DNA of 64,000 nucleotides from Megalopta genalis (taxonomy: Eukaryota; Arthropoda; Insecta; Hymenoptera; Halictidae). The notes beneath the pieces were generated by a model. That model made no database searches and was not told the origin of the DNA. It worked only from the letters and a program-made list of their open reading frames with translations. Location: contig NW_027476093.1 in assembly GCF_051020955.1 (NCBI RefSeq), positions 2,137,001-2,201,000 on the forward strand. The letters run 5' to 3'. Of the stretch, positions 10,420 to 20,972 are shown one piece after another (positions within the stretch are counted from its first letter, which is position 1; every line of letters starts with the position of its first letter). Position numbers and translations under genes: made by a program.

Positions 10420-10490
10420 TTAACCCTTACGGAACCCTAAGGTTGCTAAGAGTAGAGTGTAATTATCTATTTTAGTTTGTTTTGACGTAA
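10420..10490. mobile_element. possible TTAA-element end fragment
   Basis: TTAACCCTTACGGAACC followed by GTTGCTAAGAGTAGAGTGTA resembles the inner part of the TTAA element at 19504-19736 (ATTGCTAAGAGTGCAATTAT). The remainder is replaced by a minisatellite. Confidence 0.4.
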
Positions 10491-10496
10491 AATAAA

Positions 10497-10860
10497 ATTG
10501 AGGTTGAAATTGAAGTTGTAATTGAAAGAATTGAGATTGCAAAAATTGAAAAAATTGAAGTTGAAATTGAAAATATTGAAAAAATTGAAATTGGAATTGA
10601 GAAAATTGAAGTTGAAATTGACAAGATTGAAAAAATTGAAATTTAAATAAAAAATTGACGTTAAAATTGAAAAAATTGAAGTTGAAATTGAAAAAATTGA
10701 CAAAATTGGAATTTAAATTGAAAAAATTGAAGTTGAAATTGAAAAAATTGAAAAAATTGGAATTTAAATAGAAAAAATTGAAGTTGAAATTGAAAAAATT
10801 GACAAAATTGGAATTTAAATTGAAAAAATTGAAGTTGAGATTGAAAAAATTGAAATTGAT
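10497..10860. repeat. AATTGAAAAAATTGAAGTTG minisatellite
   Basis: Many copies of a roughly 18-24 bp purine-rich unit, with AATTGACAAAATTGGAATTT variants giving a higher-order period near 80 bp. A related array lies at 13196-13580. The minus-strand Phe/Asn/Gln-rich peptides are translations of it. Confidence 0.9.
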
Positions 10861-12126
10861 AGATGTTGTCATGAGTTACAAATGACTAAAGATCGTTAAA
10901 ATCCCAGTTTAGTCCCGATTTCGTGCACTTTTGGCCAAAAACCGTAAGAAATCTGCAGTTTTCGAGATCATTAAACGCCGTTCAAGTCATTTAGTATAAT
11001 TTGAAGAAAGTTATTTTCGCGAGCCTCTGCATACATTACAATAAAAATCGCATGAGTTCGAGTGCAACCAATCCCGTCGTTATAAAGCAACACACCCAAT
11101 TACGTATTGCCCAAAACTCGGCAGTTCTCCCTTAAAAAAATGAACTTCGCACAGTTCGAAATTTGCAACCAACGCGAAATATTTTTCAAAATTCGCGAGA
11201 TCCCACGAACGCTTAGTCACGCGGTCTCGTTCCATAAATCGTGCAGGCGCAATCACCGAGGCTTTCGAGGCAGGACGATGGGATGAGAGGACCCTCGCGA
11301 AGGGGTGCGGCGGCCATTCGAGATGACGATGATGACGAGAACGATGATTATCATCATTGTGGCCCGGAGCCCGATGGCTCGTCGCGGCTGTGACTACACG
11401 GGGCGTGTTTCGGGGTTCGGAGAGAGGCTCGCCACAGTTTTCTGTCTTTTCATTAAGCCGTAATGAAGCGGGCGCGGGGTGAAAGCAATTACGAAGCGCG
11501 CGCGCACGCACACCGCCGCGGTCATTACGCGTTATTTGTCGGCGGCGCGTTCCTCGCCCCGGATCACTATTACGGAATCCGGCGGCGTTAGATGAATAAC
11601 GGGCCCGATACCCGCTAATGGCGGACACGACCGCCGTTTAATGGCACCGAAGTGCTATGAAAATAACGGCGAAAGATACCCATTGGTCGCGAGGATCGCG
11701 AGACCCGAACCCTTCCCGATAGGGGTGAATCATCATCATCATCGGTGCCCACGGACTCTCGATGATTTCACCAGCGGCAGACCCGGATGACGACTCACGG
11801 CTCCCGCGGTGTCGCTCGAAATCCCGGCTGAAAATCCACGCTGATGACGAGGAGAACGGCCGTTCAATATTTCGTTTCGCCCGCTGAAAATCTGTCATAT
11901 CGAGCGCCGCCCGTTCGTAAATTGACAGTGTCAGCCAGACACCGCGGGGAAATGTTTGCCCGTCGGTCAGCGCGCGTAAATAGAAAAGTATCTGTCGCTG
12001 TAATTGATTTCTTTCGCGCTTTTTACGAGAGAACGCGCGCGCCGGCGCGCGTTCGTCGTTTTTGACTTTTCTGTGGATCAAGGGATCGATTTATCGACGT
12101 GTTACGGTTCACTTTGAACCCATAGT
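10861..12126. other. unique, CpG-rich island, no supported gene
   Basis: 10985-11030 faintly resembles the inner part of the Tc1-like fragments (CAAGTCATTTAGTATAATTT). From about 11200 to 12080 the DNA is CpG-rich. Two long minus frames (11080-11628 and 11638-12081) are open, but their proteins are Arg/His/Ser-rich without domains. Confidence 0.45.
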
Positions 12127-12203
12127 TTCCACCTTTAGCTTTTACCGTTAGCTTTCCTTCACCCTTAGCTTTTACCCTTAGCTTTCTTTCACCCTTAGCT
12201 TTA
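12127..12203. repeat. CACCCTTAGCTTT short tandem
   Basis: Three copies of about 31 bp, each containing CACCCTTAGCTTTTACC or a close variant. It is not the insect telomere repeat (TTAGG). Confidence 0.7.
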
Positions 12204-12218
12204 TATAGACAATTTAAT

Positions 12219-12320
12219 AGACAATTTGGGAAGCGGAGATATGATGATTCGAGCCTTGCGACTCGTTTTTATAGTTACCGATTTTCAACAATTATGAAAG
12301 AGAGCAGCAAGGCTCTTAAA
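12219..12320. mobile_element. FB palindromic MITE, central fragment
   Basis: AGACAATTTGGGAAGCGGAG, GATTCGAGCCTTGCGACTCG and a diverged right arm (AGCAGCAAGGCTCTTAAAA) are recognisable. Both termini are missing. Confidence 0.7.
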
Positions 12321-12379
12321 ATTTAAATTTAACCTTGACATAACCTGGCACGCACATTATAATATATGTTAAGTTAAAA

Positions 12380-12566
12380 AACGAGGACTTTCTTCTGTTT
12401 TCTTTTTGTCGTTCCAAGTAATAGGAAAATTTAAAAAAATCATTTTAGTCATTGTCTAGTATCCCTCTGTCATCGAAAAAAAATAATTCAAGTCACTTAG
12501 TCCAGTTTTAAAAAAGTTATCATGTTTTGCAAGGAATACTCTTACGAATACTTTCGTGGGCCACTG
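12380..12566 (-). mobile_element. Tc1-like element end fragment
   Basis: Read on the minus strand it begins CAGTGGCCCACGAAAGTATT next to TA. It aligns with the fragments at 33924-34110 and 49183-49380 over about 185 bp, through a shared AACTGGACTAAGTGACTTGA block and a GATGACAGAGGGATACTAGA block. There is no transposase frame. The Tc1 assignment is an inference from the CAGTGG end and TA flank. Confidence 0.65.
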
Positions 12567-13132
12567 TAGGAGCAATAAGGAAGTAAATATTTTCTTTGTA
12601 TGTACTTCGTGTTTGTTTGTATATAGTTTCATGTATCCAAAGTAATATGTAATAATATTGTATAATATATATATATTATAAGATTATTTTATTGTATATA
12701 TTTATGTATAACATTACAATATTTATATATATTATTACAAAGTTACTACTATATGTGTAATATTGCAATATTTATATATATTATTACAAAATTACTATTA
12801 TATAAATAATAGTAATAATAATAATATAATATTATAGTAATAATATAGTAATAATATTACAAAATATATTGTTAATAACACCTTAGAGGGTCTCATAGCT
12901 TAATTAAAAAAAAAGAGTTCAGAATGCGGACACCTTTCCGAATTACTGTAATTATCATTTCCAAATCGGCGCATGGAAACACGAAAATTCACAGAAAATT
13001 CACAACGCACTTTGAATCCAATGAAAACAGAATAGAATGAATTTCAAGCACCAGAATGAATCCAGCGTTTTAAAGCTGCGCTCCTTTCCACAAAATTACA
13101 ACCGTTTGAACATCGATAATTCTAAAAAAATG
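12567..13132. other. AT-rich DNA with ~65 bp duplication, no gene
   Basis: 12655-12865 is nearly pure A/T and includes two copies of ATATTTATATATATTATTAC. The rest is unremarkable. Confidence 0.6.
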
Positions 13133-13620
13133 CTAAATTCAGTGTGTGAACAGTTTTCGTAGTTCCAGCGACTATTATTTTAATAGTCACATTATTAAAT
13201 TGAAAAAAATTGAAGTTGAAATTGAAAAAATTGAAGTTGAAATTGAAAAAATGGAAGTTGAAATTGAAAAAATTGAGATTTAAATACTAAATTCATTGTG
13301 CGGGCAGTTTTCGTAGTTCCAGCGACTATTATTTTAATAGTCATATTATTAAATTGAAAAAATTGAAGTCGAAATTGAAAAAATTGAAAAAATTGAAGTT
13401 GAAATTAAAAAAACTGAATAAATTGAAGTTGAAATTGAAAAAAATGAAAAAAATGAAGTATAAATTGAAAAGATTGAAGTTTAAATTGAAAAAACTGAAA
13501 AAATTGAAGTTGAAATAGAAAGGATTGAACTTTAAATTGAAAAAATTGAAGTTGAAATAGAAAAGATTGAAATTTAAATGCGAAATTCATTGTGCGAACG
13601 GTTTTCGTAGATCCAATGAC
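13133..13620. repeat. composite tandem: GAAATTGAAAAAATTGAAGT arrays plus unique linker
   Basis: A linker containing AAATTCATTGTGCG and GTTTTCGTAGTTCCAGCGAC recurs three times (near 13136, 13287 and 13584). It alternates with runs of the same AATTGAAAAAATTGAAGTTG unit found at 10.5 kb. The whole is a compound satellite with a variable number of inner repeats per linker. Confidence 0.82.
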
Positions 13621-14356
13621 TATTATTCCGAAAGCAGCATTCTAGAGGCATGAAAATTCGGGGAAACTAAGCGGCCGGAGCAGCGAGAATCTAATGAAAA
13701 CAGAGCGTGGTAGGAAATCGGGGCCGCCGTCGGTGGCCGGCCAATCCGAATAGAAGCTGTCCGGCGGTCGGCTGGAAAAACAGGCGTGCAACGTGTTCCA
13801 GCCGGCGCGGCGGTCCCCCGGGTAATTGCTTTAGCGGGAATTTTTGAAAAACACCGGAAAGCCCCCCCCCCCCGCCACCCGCGTAATACACCGTGAGAGG
13901 TCTGGGAGAGCGGAATGGTGGATAGGCGTCGTTTAAAAGCGCCGCGACACGGCTCGCCGTTCGAGCACCGGCCGAATTTTCGGCCGCGGGAAAATCCCCG
14001 CGTTGGACGGGGCGCGGGGCTCGGTTTTCACGGGGCGGAAAGCCTCTCGCTTCTCTCGCCCGCGATGCCGGGACCGGTTTATGGGCATTGCGCTTTCGGC
14101 CATGGCGCAATCAAAGCGAGAATCGAATGGCGAGCGGAGAGGGCGCAATTTCACAGGGCATGAAACACTGACTTCATTATCCGGTTGTTAATCCTACGCC
14201 CTTCGCCTGTCCCGTTCTAAATCGCGCCCTTCGCGAGCCGGCACGGCGTTCCGCTCGGACCCGCGAGCCGTTCCCGCGGACTCGAAACACCCTCGAATTT
14301 CGCGGGGCCATTGTAACAGCGACACTGCTCGCTCGAAATCGGCCGGCGGAATCGCC
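13621..14356. other. CpG-rich unique sequence, no supported gene
   Basis: GC-rich with a C10 run at 13863-13872 and overlapping frames on both strands (13691-14110 minus, 13915-14163 plus). The peptides are Arg/Pro-rich and not recognisable. Confidence 0.45.
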
Positions 14357-15077
14357 GATGACTGATTACGAGATCATTTTTCGGGATGGATTAGTATTTC
14401 GGGCGCGGATAAATCGGGCTCGGTGATTCAGGGTAGCCTTTAGGGGTGGCTTTTTATTTTATACAGTGGCCGACGAAATTGTTCGAGCACGTGGAATAAT
14501 TGTCATAACCGTCGATGACTGATTACAAGATCATTTCTCGGACTGGCTTACTCTTCTGGACGCTGGGAAATTCAGCTCGATGATTCGGGCTTGTAGGGGT
14601 GGCTTTTTATTTTATACAGTGGCCGACGAAATTGTTCGAGTACATGGAATAATTGTCATAATCGTTGATGACTGATTACAAGATCATTTTTCGGACTAGC
14701 TTACACTTTTGGACGCTGGAAAATTCAGCTCGATGATTCGGGCTTGTAGGGGTGGCTTTTTATTTTATACAGTGGCCGACGAAATTGTTCGAGCACATGG
14801 AATAATTGTCATAATCGTCGATGACTGATTACAAGATCATTTCTCGGATTGGCTTACTCTTTTGGACGCTGGTAAATTCAGCTCGATGATTCGGGCTTTT
14901 AGGGGTAGCTTTTTATTTTATACAGTGGCCGATGAAATTGTTCGAGCACATGGAATAATACTTTTTTGTCATAATCATCGATGACTGAGTACAAGGTCAC
15001 TTTTATCTTGATGATGGTTATCTTGTAGGGCTAGCTTTTTATTTTTTATTTTATATAGTGGTCGACGAAATTGTTCG
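14357..15077. repeat. 153 bp satellite, about 4.6 copies
   Basis: Units start at 14357, 14514, 14667, 14820 and 14980 with GATGACTGATTAC. Each contains AATTCAGCTCGATGATTCGG, GGCTTTTTATTTTATACAGT and GGCCGACGAAATTGTTCGAG. The stretch TACAGTGGCCGACGAAATTG resembles the end of a Tc1-like element, so each unit carries a transposon terminus. Confidence 0.92.
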
Positions 15078-15240
15078 TTCACCTTTTCGAACGGAATAAC
15101 TTTTTCAAACGTGAACAAAACGCCTCGAATTTTTTGGCGACGTTGCAAGGACCGGTTTGGTTGATAATGTCTGAATAATTCTCTTCAAAAGCTGCAATTA
15201 TTCGACTTTTCGCCTGAGTCTAGAAGAAACATTTACACAG
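15057..15240 (+). mobile_element. Tc1-like element end fragment
   Basis: CAGTGGTCGACGAAATTGTT continues into CACCTTTTCGAACGGAATAA, matching the general pattern of the fragment at 33924 (CAGTGGCCC, GTTCGTACACCTTTT). It overlaps the last satellite unit, which suggests the satellite arose from this end. Confidence 0.55.
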
Positions 15241-15579
15241 AATCTTTTTTAAAAAATAGAATTGTACATCTTTATCGTCACTGTACGATAGCCGAGATCA
15301 AAACGAATAAAAATCTATAATATTATAAACTCTGCGTGACCTTGAATACGAAAAGATTCATAAAACAAGGACAATATTCGATGTGACTACGATAACTGAC
15401 TTTTAAGTGATTTTTATAATTATTTGAATGTATATATGAGCTTCATTATTTCATCATCAAAATCCAATACTAGAAGATAATACGCCGCTCATAATGAAAC
15501 AAAATATGTTTAATTATTCAAATAACGGAATTGACCGTATATTAAGGGCAACCGGAGTGCTCGTAAAACAGATAAAGCA
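15241..15579. other. AT-rich interval, nothing recognised
   Basis: No open frame or repeat is evident. It separates the satellite from its isolated copy. Confidence 0.5.
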
Positions 15580-15682
15580 CCGGGCGGAATCGTCAATGAT
15601 TGATTACGCGATAATTTTTCGGACCGGCTTACTCTTTCGGACGCTGGAAAATTCAGCTCGGTGATTCGGGCTTATGGGGTTG
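15580..15682. repeat. isolated unit of 153 bp satellite
   Basis: CGGGCGGAATCGTCAATGAT, GGCTTACTCTTTCGGACGCT and AATTCAGCTCGGTGATTCGG match the 14357-15077 units. The CGGCGGAATCG lead-in also precedes the first array unit at 14345. Confidence 0.85.
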
Positions 15683-16151
15683 GTATAATTGGATTTTAAG
15701 CGATCGATTTGATTGTCCGCGCGCCAGGCTATTTTCGGATCGACGTATTAAAATCCCGGAATAACGATTTAAGATTGATGGGGGGATTTGATTGGAGGAA
15801 CGCGCTTGGCCATCAATCGAAAGTGGATCTTGATTTATAGCCGCAGTTTAAACAAATGAAAATTTCATTTCCATTCTATCGGTGGATTTTAGTCAAATTT
15901 TCATCGGAACGATTTATTATCCAGTCTTTCGTTCGAAGAAATTTCTCGGAGATTCGATCGTGCAACGATGTTTAAACAGTTTACTGTCTTTTTTTTGTAG
16001 AGTACATTCGTCATAACAAGAAAAAGGTTTGCCCGATGATGAGGTCTTCATGATGAGTAATACTCGTCGAAAACAGCTGATTGATCAAGAAGGATATATA
16101 CTTCGATATTCTTTATATTATATCATTGTATTATAGTTTTTATATTATTTA
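15683..16151. other. unique sequence, no supported gene
   Basis: No long frame, repeat or motif is recognised. Confidence 0.5.
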
Positions 16152-16349
16152 TTAACGCTAGATTTACGGAGCACAACAATCAGATTTATGAAAGTAACAA
16201 TAAGACATTTATTCTGATTTTTAACCAGCGTTATCGTAACGTTTGTCATCAGTAACATATAAATTGAATAAATAACTCATAAATGAATAATCGTAGATTA
16301 AGAAATTAGCGAGTCGCCATTTTGACGGGTCCCGTAAATCTATTGTTAA
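16152..16349. mobile_element. 198 bp TTAA-flanked MITE (GATTTACGG family)
   Basis: It starts TTAACGCTAGATTTACGG and ends CCGTAAATCTATTGTTAA, 16 of 18 terminal bases paired, with TTAA at both ends. Truncated relatives lie at 20185-20288 and 63749-63929. It is non-coding and inferred to be piggyBac-type. Confidence 0.8.
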
Positions 16350-16360
16350 GTTACATATTT

Positions 16361-16423
16361 TATAAAAGCATTGTTGCTTGCTATAAAAGCATTGTTGCTT
16401 GCTATAAAAGCAAGTTGCATAGC
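16361..16423. repeat. 21 bp tandem, three copies
   Basis: TATAAAAGCATTGTTGCTTG plus C, the third copy diverged. It generates the repeated peptide in the minus frame 16346-16561, which I do not call as a gene. Confidence 0.75.
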
Positions 16424-16563
16424 AAATGTGTAGGAGACAGACTTAAGAGTAATAATAAACTCTAATAAACGGTTAATTTTAGCGATATTTTTAGCCAATG
16501 TAATCAGAACGTTTACAAAAAATTGATCTAGAGTCGCAACCACATCTGTCAGAAAATCCATCT

Positions 16564-16655
16564 TACTAGTCTCAGTAACTGGTCCAAAATTTTTCTATCG
16601 ACTTAGGTCCACTTAGGTCTACAGCAGAATTTTGGACCAGTTACTGAGACTAGTA
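16564..16655. repeat. perfect 28 bp inverted repeat
   Basis: Arms 16564-16591 and 16628-16655 are exact reverse complements (left arm starts TACTAGTCTCAGTAACTGGT). They are separated by 36 nt containing a doubled ACTTAGGTC. There are no TA- or TTAA-type flanks. A transcript would form a perfect stem. Confidence 0.9.
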
Positions 16656-16834
16656 CAATTCTTTTTCAGGATTTCTGGGAGTGGGAAGGCATGTCATAAC
16701 TTTATGTCTAGATAACGCTAAAATGAAGTGTTTTTTTTAAAGACATCCTCCCTCACTATATAAGTATCAGGACACTGCTGGTTTTGCACAAGCAGTTCAT
16801 CATTCAGTCGATCTTGTTCGACTTAGTCTAAATG

Positions 16835-17066
16835 TTAACCCTTTGCACTCGGAGCCCCATTTTGACTATAAATCTAAATTCATTTTCCTGGGTATTTTCA
16901 TTTTATATGACAAAGTGCATTTTATGCATACAAAATTTAGTCTTGTGACTCATGCAATAATTAGAGTTTTAATCAGTTTTTGTATCTATGCTTTTATAAT
17001 ATAAAATTTACCTTGGAACGTAATACAACAATCTTAGTGGTGCCTCGGGGTCACCACTCGAGTTAA
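16835..17066 (+). mobile_element. TTAA element, CCCTTTGCACTCG family
   Basis: It starts TTAACCCTTTGCACTCGG and ends GGTCACCACTCGAGTTAA. The last TGCAAAGGG of the right terminus is missing. Inside are CATTTTATATGACAAAGTGC and GGAACGTAATACAACAATC, shared with copies at 46441 and 55190. It is non-coding and consistent with piggyBac-type TTAA targeting. Confidence 0.82.
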
Positions 17067-17235
17067 TTGACCGCTTTGCGAATACAACTCGTAGAAGATC
17101 AATCGCTGGCGATTTAAATTCACTTTGGGGTAGTTTTCAGAGGCAGTCGAAAGATACCTTAGAACAAGTTAGAAGCATCTCGGGACGTTTTTTGAAAAGC
17201 GAATAAAATTTCTAAATAATGAAAAAGCACGTTTT

Positions 17236-17358
17236 CATAGTTGTTGACGATTCGTGACTATAAAAGTGAACTGCGAGGCTCGAATAATCCTGTCTCCTCT
17301 TCCTAAATTATCCAATTTAGTGGACAATCTGAGCGTCAGTAAGGGAGACATTACTGTA
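17236..17358. mobile_element. FB palindromic MITE, right half
   Basis: It begins at the loop (AGTTGTTGACGATTCGTGAC) and runs to the normal right end GAGACATTACTG plus TA. The left arm is absent. Confidence 0.85.
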
Positions 17359-17872
17359 CATAATGGCGTTCGCGAGATTATCGATTCCGTGAGGCATTAA
17401 AAAGGCGCATGGAAATATCCGTCAAATAACTGTCGAGCGGCTGAAATGTACAATGAAAGTTGTCTCAGGAATAATGGAGGGTTGGTTGACCTGTGACGAA
17501 ACCCGTCCTTCCCTCCCTTATTTATTAAGAACCATCGATGCGGTTTCGTTCAGTTATTTATCGACTGCGATCAACGTCCCGTCGACCGTCGGGCTTCCAT
17601 GTTAAAAAATTCATCGCTGCGTCAACGAGCTCCTGCGGATATTGTCACGAGCGACGAAGGAATAGCTTGATTTTCGATAAAATTCCGCGACAAACCCGCT
17701 TTCCTTATTCGCAACAGGAACATGCGATCGAGGGTTTTTGCGGCACGCGAGCTTGTCTGGAGAGAATTCGGCGGACAAAGCGAACCCTGCGCTAATTATA
17801 TTTCCTATCGGAACAACGTACAATGTATACGTGTTAATTATAGTACGCATGTGTGTGCATATATCTTCGTTA
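17359..17872. other. unique sequence, no supported gene
   Basis: Contains an 85-codon plus frame (17538-17795) without recognised domain, overlapped by a minus frame. Confidence 0.45.
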
Positions 17873-17874
17873 TA

Positions 17875-18078
17875 CAGTAATGTCTCTTTAATTGACGCTC
17901 AGATTGTCCAGAAAAATGGACAATTTAGGGAGAAGAGAGACGATTATTCGAGCCTTGCATAACCTTGACAATTCGTAACTATAAAAAACGAGCTACGAGG
18001 CTCGAATAATCGTGTCTGCTGTTCCCAAATTGTACATTTTTGTGGACAATCTGAGCGTCAATTGGAGAGACATTACTG
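17875..18078. mobile_element. FB palindromic MITE, complete
   Basis: A 204 bp element with TA on both sides, left end CAGTAATGTCTCTTTAATTG and right end GAGAGACATTACTG. The left arm lacks the GGCTCG loop-proximal block that the right arm retains. Confidence 0.92.
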
Positions 18079-18339
18079 TATAAATAAAGTGGATGGAGAT
18101 GCGTTATATCCGGGAATCGTTGCAATGAGTCGACCGATTGGTATTCTAGGCGGAGATAAATCGTTGGTTATTTCGTTCTATTTGTGATTAATTGAACTGT
18201 TATTACAGATCAATTCGATTATGGTTTTTACGAAGATAGGAATTAATTAATGGAATTATGGAAATATGACTATGTACGTGTAAATTGTATAAACCACGTA
18301 AACGTAACTATGTAGATGTGTGCATACTTAAAAATGTTA

Positions 18340-18620
18340 GTCGTGTATATATATTATTATATAGTATACATATTATTATTAGTATAAATATTATTATTGG
18401 TATAAATATATACTAATTTAATTTTGAAACTAAATTTGAATTTAGAATATCTATATAATTATATTTATATATATATATTTTTATATATATTATTATATTA
18501 TGATATTATATTATTGTATACATATATTATATGTATATTATTATTGTATATATATACTATATAATACTATATAATATATATAATAATATATAATAATATA
18601 ATAATATAATTGTAAAAAAA
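18340..18620. repeat. AT-rich tract
   Basis: Almost only TATATA/TATTATTA. It ends where the following FB half-element begins. Confidence 0.85.
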
Positions 18621-18709
18621 GGGGCAAGCATCGAATAATCGCGCCTCCTCTTCTCGAATTTTGTCCGGTCTTGTGCACAATCTGAGCGTCAGTTAGGGAG
18701 ACATTACTG
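18621..18709. mobile_element. FB palindromic MITE, right half
   Basis: It starts in the right arm (GCAAGCATCGAATAATCGCG) and ends AGGGAGACATTACTG plus TA. The left arm is replaced by AT-rich DNA. Confidence 0.85.
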
Positions 18710-18711
18710 TA

Positions 18712-19503
18712 AATATTAGGCAAGTCAGGATTGGCAAAAACTTGAATATAACGAAATTCAATCGTATTTCTTCCGATATTTCTGACTCCTCTCCGTTCTA
18801 CAGAAGATACGCGATCGCACGATTGCAATTAAACCGCAATTGCAATTTCCTTCTTTCCTTTCGTCGGGGCTATTCCACGTTCCCGCATGTTCTAAATAAT
18901 CGACTGCTCCAGTTCCGAACCCGAATGAAATTTCGCCGGGCGATCGTACACCTGGAAAATGAATCGGCGGCAGCCGATTCCTAATTAACGACCGGCCAGT
19001 CATCTTCGGGCCTCCGCGAGATCAGATATTAATCACGGCCGACGAAGCGTGGAAAGGAACGGGCGCGGCAGGGGGGTGGAGAATTCCGCGTCGCTACGCG
19101 TTATCGGTTGGAATCGGATCGGGTCGGGATCGGAATTTCGCAACGCGTCAACGATACTGCGTGCCGGGCGCATTCGAGTGCATTGATCCGGTCAATGCAG
19201 AGCGGCGCAATGAATGCGTTAAGTGCAGTCTTATATGGGGAAGTGGAAAGGGTGCACGTTGCCGTGCGGCTCCGGGGACGCGGCAGGGTAACGCGGGGTG
19301 CGGGAAAACGAGCCGGAGAGGAGGGGTGAGGGGGCCGACAATCTTCGAGAGGAGGAGGGAGAGATCGCGGCGGAAAGTAAGGGAGGAAAAATCTGAAGAG
19401 TTCACCCCCCGCTTATTACTTCCTACATACAGGGTGGTCCTCGCGACTGGGTCGACCTGCGACTGCCTTTCCCGAGTTTGAAGTTGCTGGTCCAAACAGG
19501 TTC
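18712..19503. other. unique, CpG-rich second half, no supported gene
   Basis: From 18960 to 19420 it is CpG-rich with overlapping opposing frames (19148-19495 minus, 19161-19481 plus) lacking domains. Confidence 0.45.
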
Positions 19504-19736
19504 TTGACCCTCTGCACTCGGGCGGTGACTCTGAGGCACCGTTAAAATTTGTTATATTTGTTTTATATTAACAAAGTTTAGATTTAAAAGATTGCTAAGA
19601 GTGCAATTATTGCGCGGCCCCCAAGAGTCAATCTCATGCGCATAAAATGCATTTTGTCATGTTTAATAGAAATACTATAAGTTAGAGAAATGATTTTATA
19701 TTTACAGTTAAAACAGCTTCGAGTGCAAAGGGTTAC
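19504..19736 (-). mobile_element. TTAA element, CCCTTTGCACTCG family
   Basis: Opens TTGACCCTCTGCACTCG, with CGGTGACTCTGAGGCACC just inside, and closes CTTCGAGTGCAAAGGGTTAC. Both outer TTAA sites carry one substitution. Orientation is opposite to the copy at 16835. Confidence 0.78.
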
Positions 19737-19770
19737 ATCTGTAACTGTTACATGAGCCAACAAAAAAAAA

Positions 19771-19880
19771 TTCAATTTTATATGCATAAAATACATTTTG
19801 TCGTATAAAATGAGAATACTATAAATCAGAAAAATTATTATAGATCTACAGTTGAAATAGCTTCGAGTGCAAAGGGTTAA
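19771..19880 (-). mobile_element. TTAA element, half copy
   Basis: GCATAAAATACATTTTGTCG through CTTCGAGTGCAAAGGGTTAA repeats the adjoining end of the 19504-19736 copy, so the two form a partial tandem. Confidence 0.7.
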
Positions 19881-20184
19881 TACGCTGATCGACGCATCGG
19901 CTATACGTGGCTGACGTTATTCATACCAGCATTATTTATTCTTTATTTTATTTATTTGTACTTATTATTTGTATACTAGCAACTAAGTTACCGCAGTTTG
20001 CTTTTTTGTAATTTTAACATTCCGCATGTTATTAAACGTTTTTGGTATTAGGTTGTAAATCGTTCGAAAGAGGACGTTTTTTTCTACCGGAATCCATGTT
20101 TCGTTTTTTCGTTCCAGTCTAATTTCTGTTAATTTTCGGGTTATTAAGATGGAACGTCAAGTTATGTCAATTCATTATTTATGG

Positions 20185-20288
20185 GAAATGTTGCAATAAC
20201 GCTGGTTTTAAATCAGAATAAATGTCTTATTGTTACTTCTATGAACTACAATATAAAACAGCTGTTTTTGTGCTCCGTAAATCTAGCT
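20185..20288 (-). mobile_element. TTAA MITE fragment (GATTTACGG family)
   Basis: GTTGCAATAACGCTGG, ATCAGAATAAATGTCTTATT and GTGCTCCGTAAATCTAGC match the element at 16152-16349. The ends are eroded. Confidence 0.65.
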
Positions 20289-20381
20289 AAAAATCTAGTT
20301 TATATATAATATATTATATATAATATTATTGTAACACGACATGTACTGTAACACGCGCGCGCGCGAAATATTCAGCATCTA

Positions 20382-20972
20382 TTGGGTTGGCAACTAAGTA
20401 ATTGCCGATTTGTTCAATGAAATAAAAAATGTCTTTTTACTTGGAATGAATGAAGTTTAATCTGTAATGTATTTTCCATTTTGTTCGATGACCTTTTGCC
20501 ATCTCTCTGACAACTTGAAAATTCCACGCTCGTAGAAAGTCTGTTCCTTTTCGGCCAAAAGCTGAGTTAAGTGAGATTTTACGGCGCGTCATCATCATTA
20601 AAAGTTTTACCACGAAGGGAGTTGTCCAGGGATCGAAATAAGTGGTAATCCGATGGCGCGAGATCAGGGCTATATGGTGGGTGTAACATCAATTCCCAAC
20701 CAATATCCATCAATTTTTGCCGAGTGGACAAAGACGTGTGCGGCCCAGCATTGTCCTGCTGGAAAATGACACCTTTACGATTGACCAATTCTGCACGCTT
20801 TTCTCTGTCCGCTATATTCAATTTGTCCAGTTGCTAACATTCACGGATAATAAAAAATAACATAATAATAATAATAATAATAATTTTATAATATAACATT
20901 TACGGATATCATAAAAATGGGAGTAAGAGACATCTATAACTGAAACCGGCAATTACTTAGTTGCCAACCCAA
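20382..20972 (-). mobile_element. mariner deletion derivative, copy 2
   Basis: 591 bp between TA dinucleotides (20380-20381 and 20973-20974). The terminal inverted repeats are the same 30 bp as copy 1 with one mismatch. Same internal deletion and same AAT microsatellite position as copy 1. Confidence 0.93.
20579..20821 (-). pseudogene. mariner transposase C-terminal relic
   Basis: About 80 residues of the catalytic half remain. VIFQQDNAGPHTS keeps the second catalytic Asp and HPPYSPDLAPSDYHLF keeps the third, so this is the only relic here with both. The N-terminal half is deleted as in the other copies. A two-base insertion after FNDDDA (GACGCGCC against GACGCT in the 55.5 kb copy) shifts the frame and truncates the product. 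It is not a functional transposase. Confidence 0.9.

Noticed and set aside
11080..12081. Two long minus-strand frames (182 and 147 codons)
   Set aside because: CpG-rich DNA with few stops by composition; no motif, no paralogue, overlapping plus frame.
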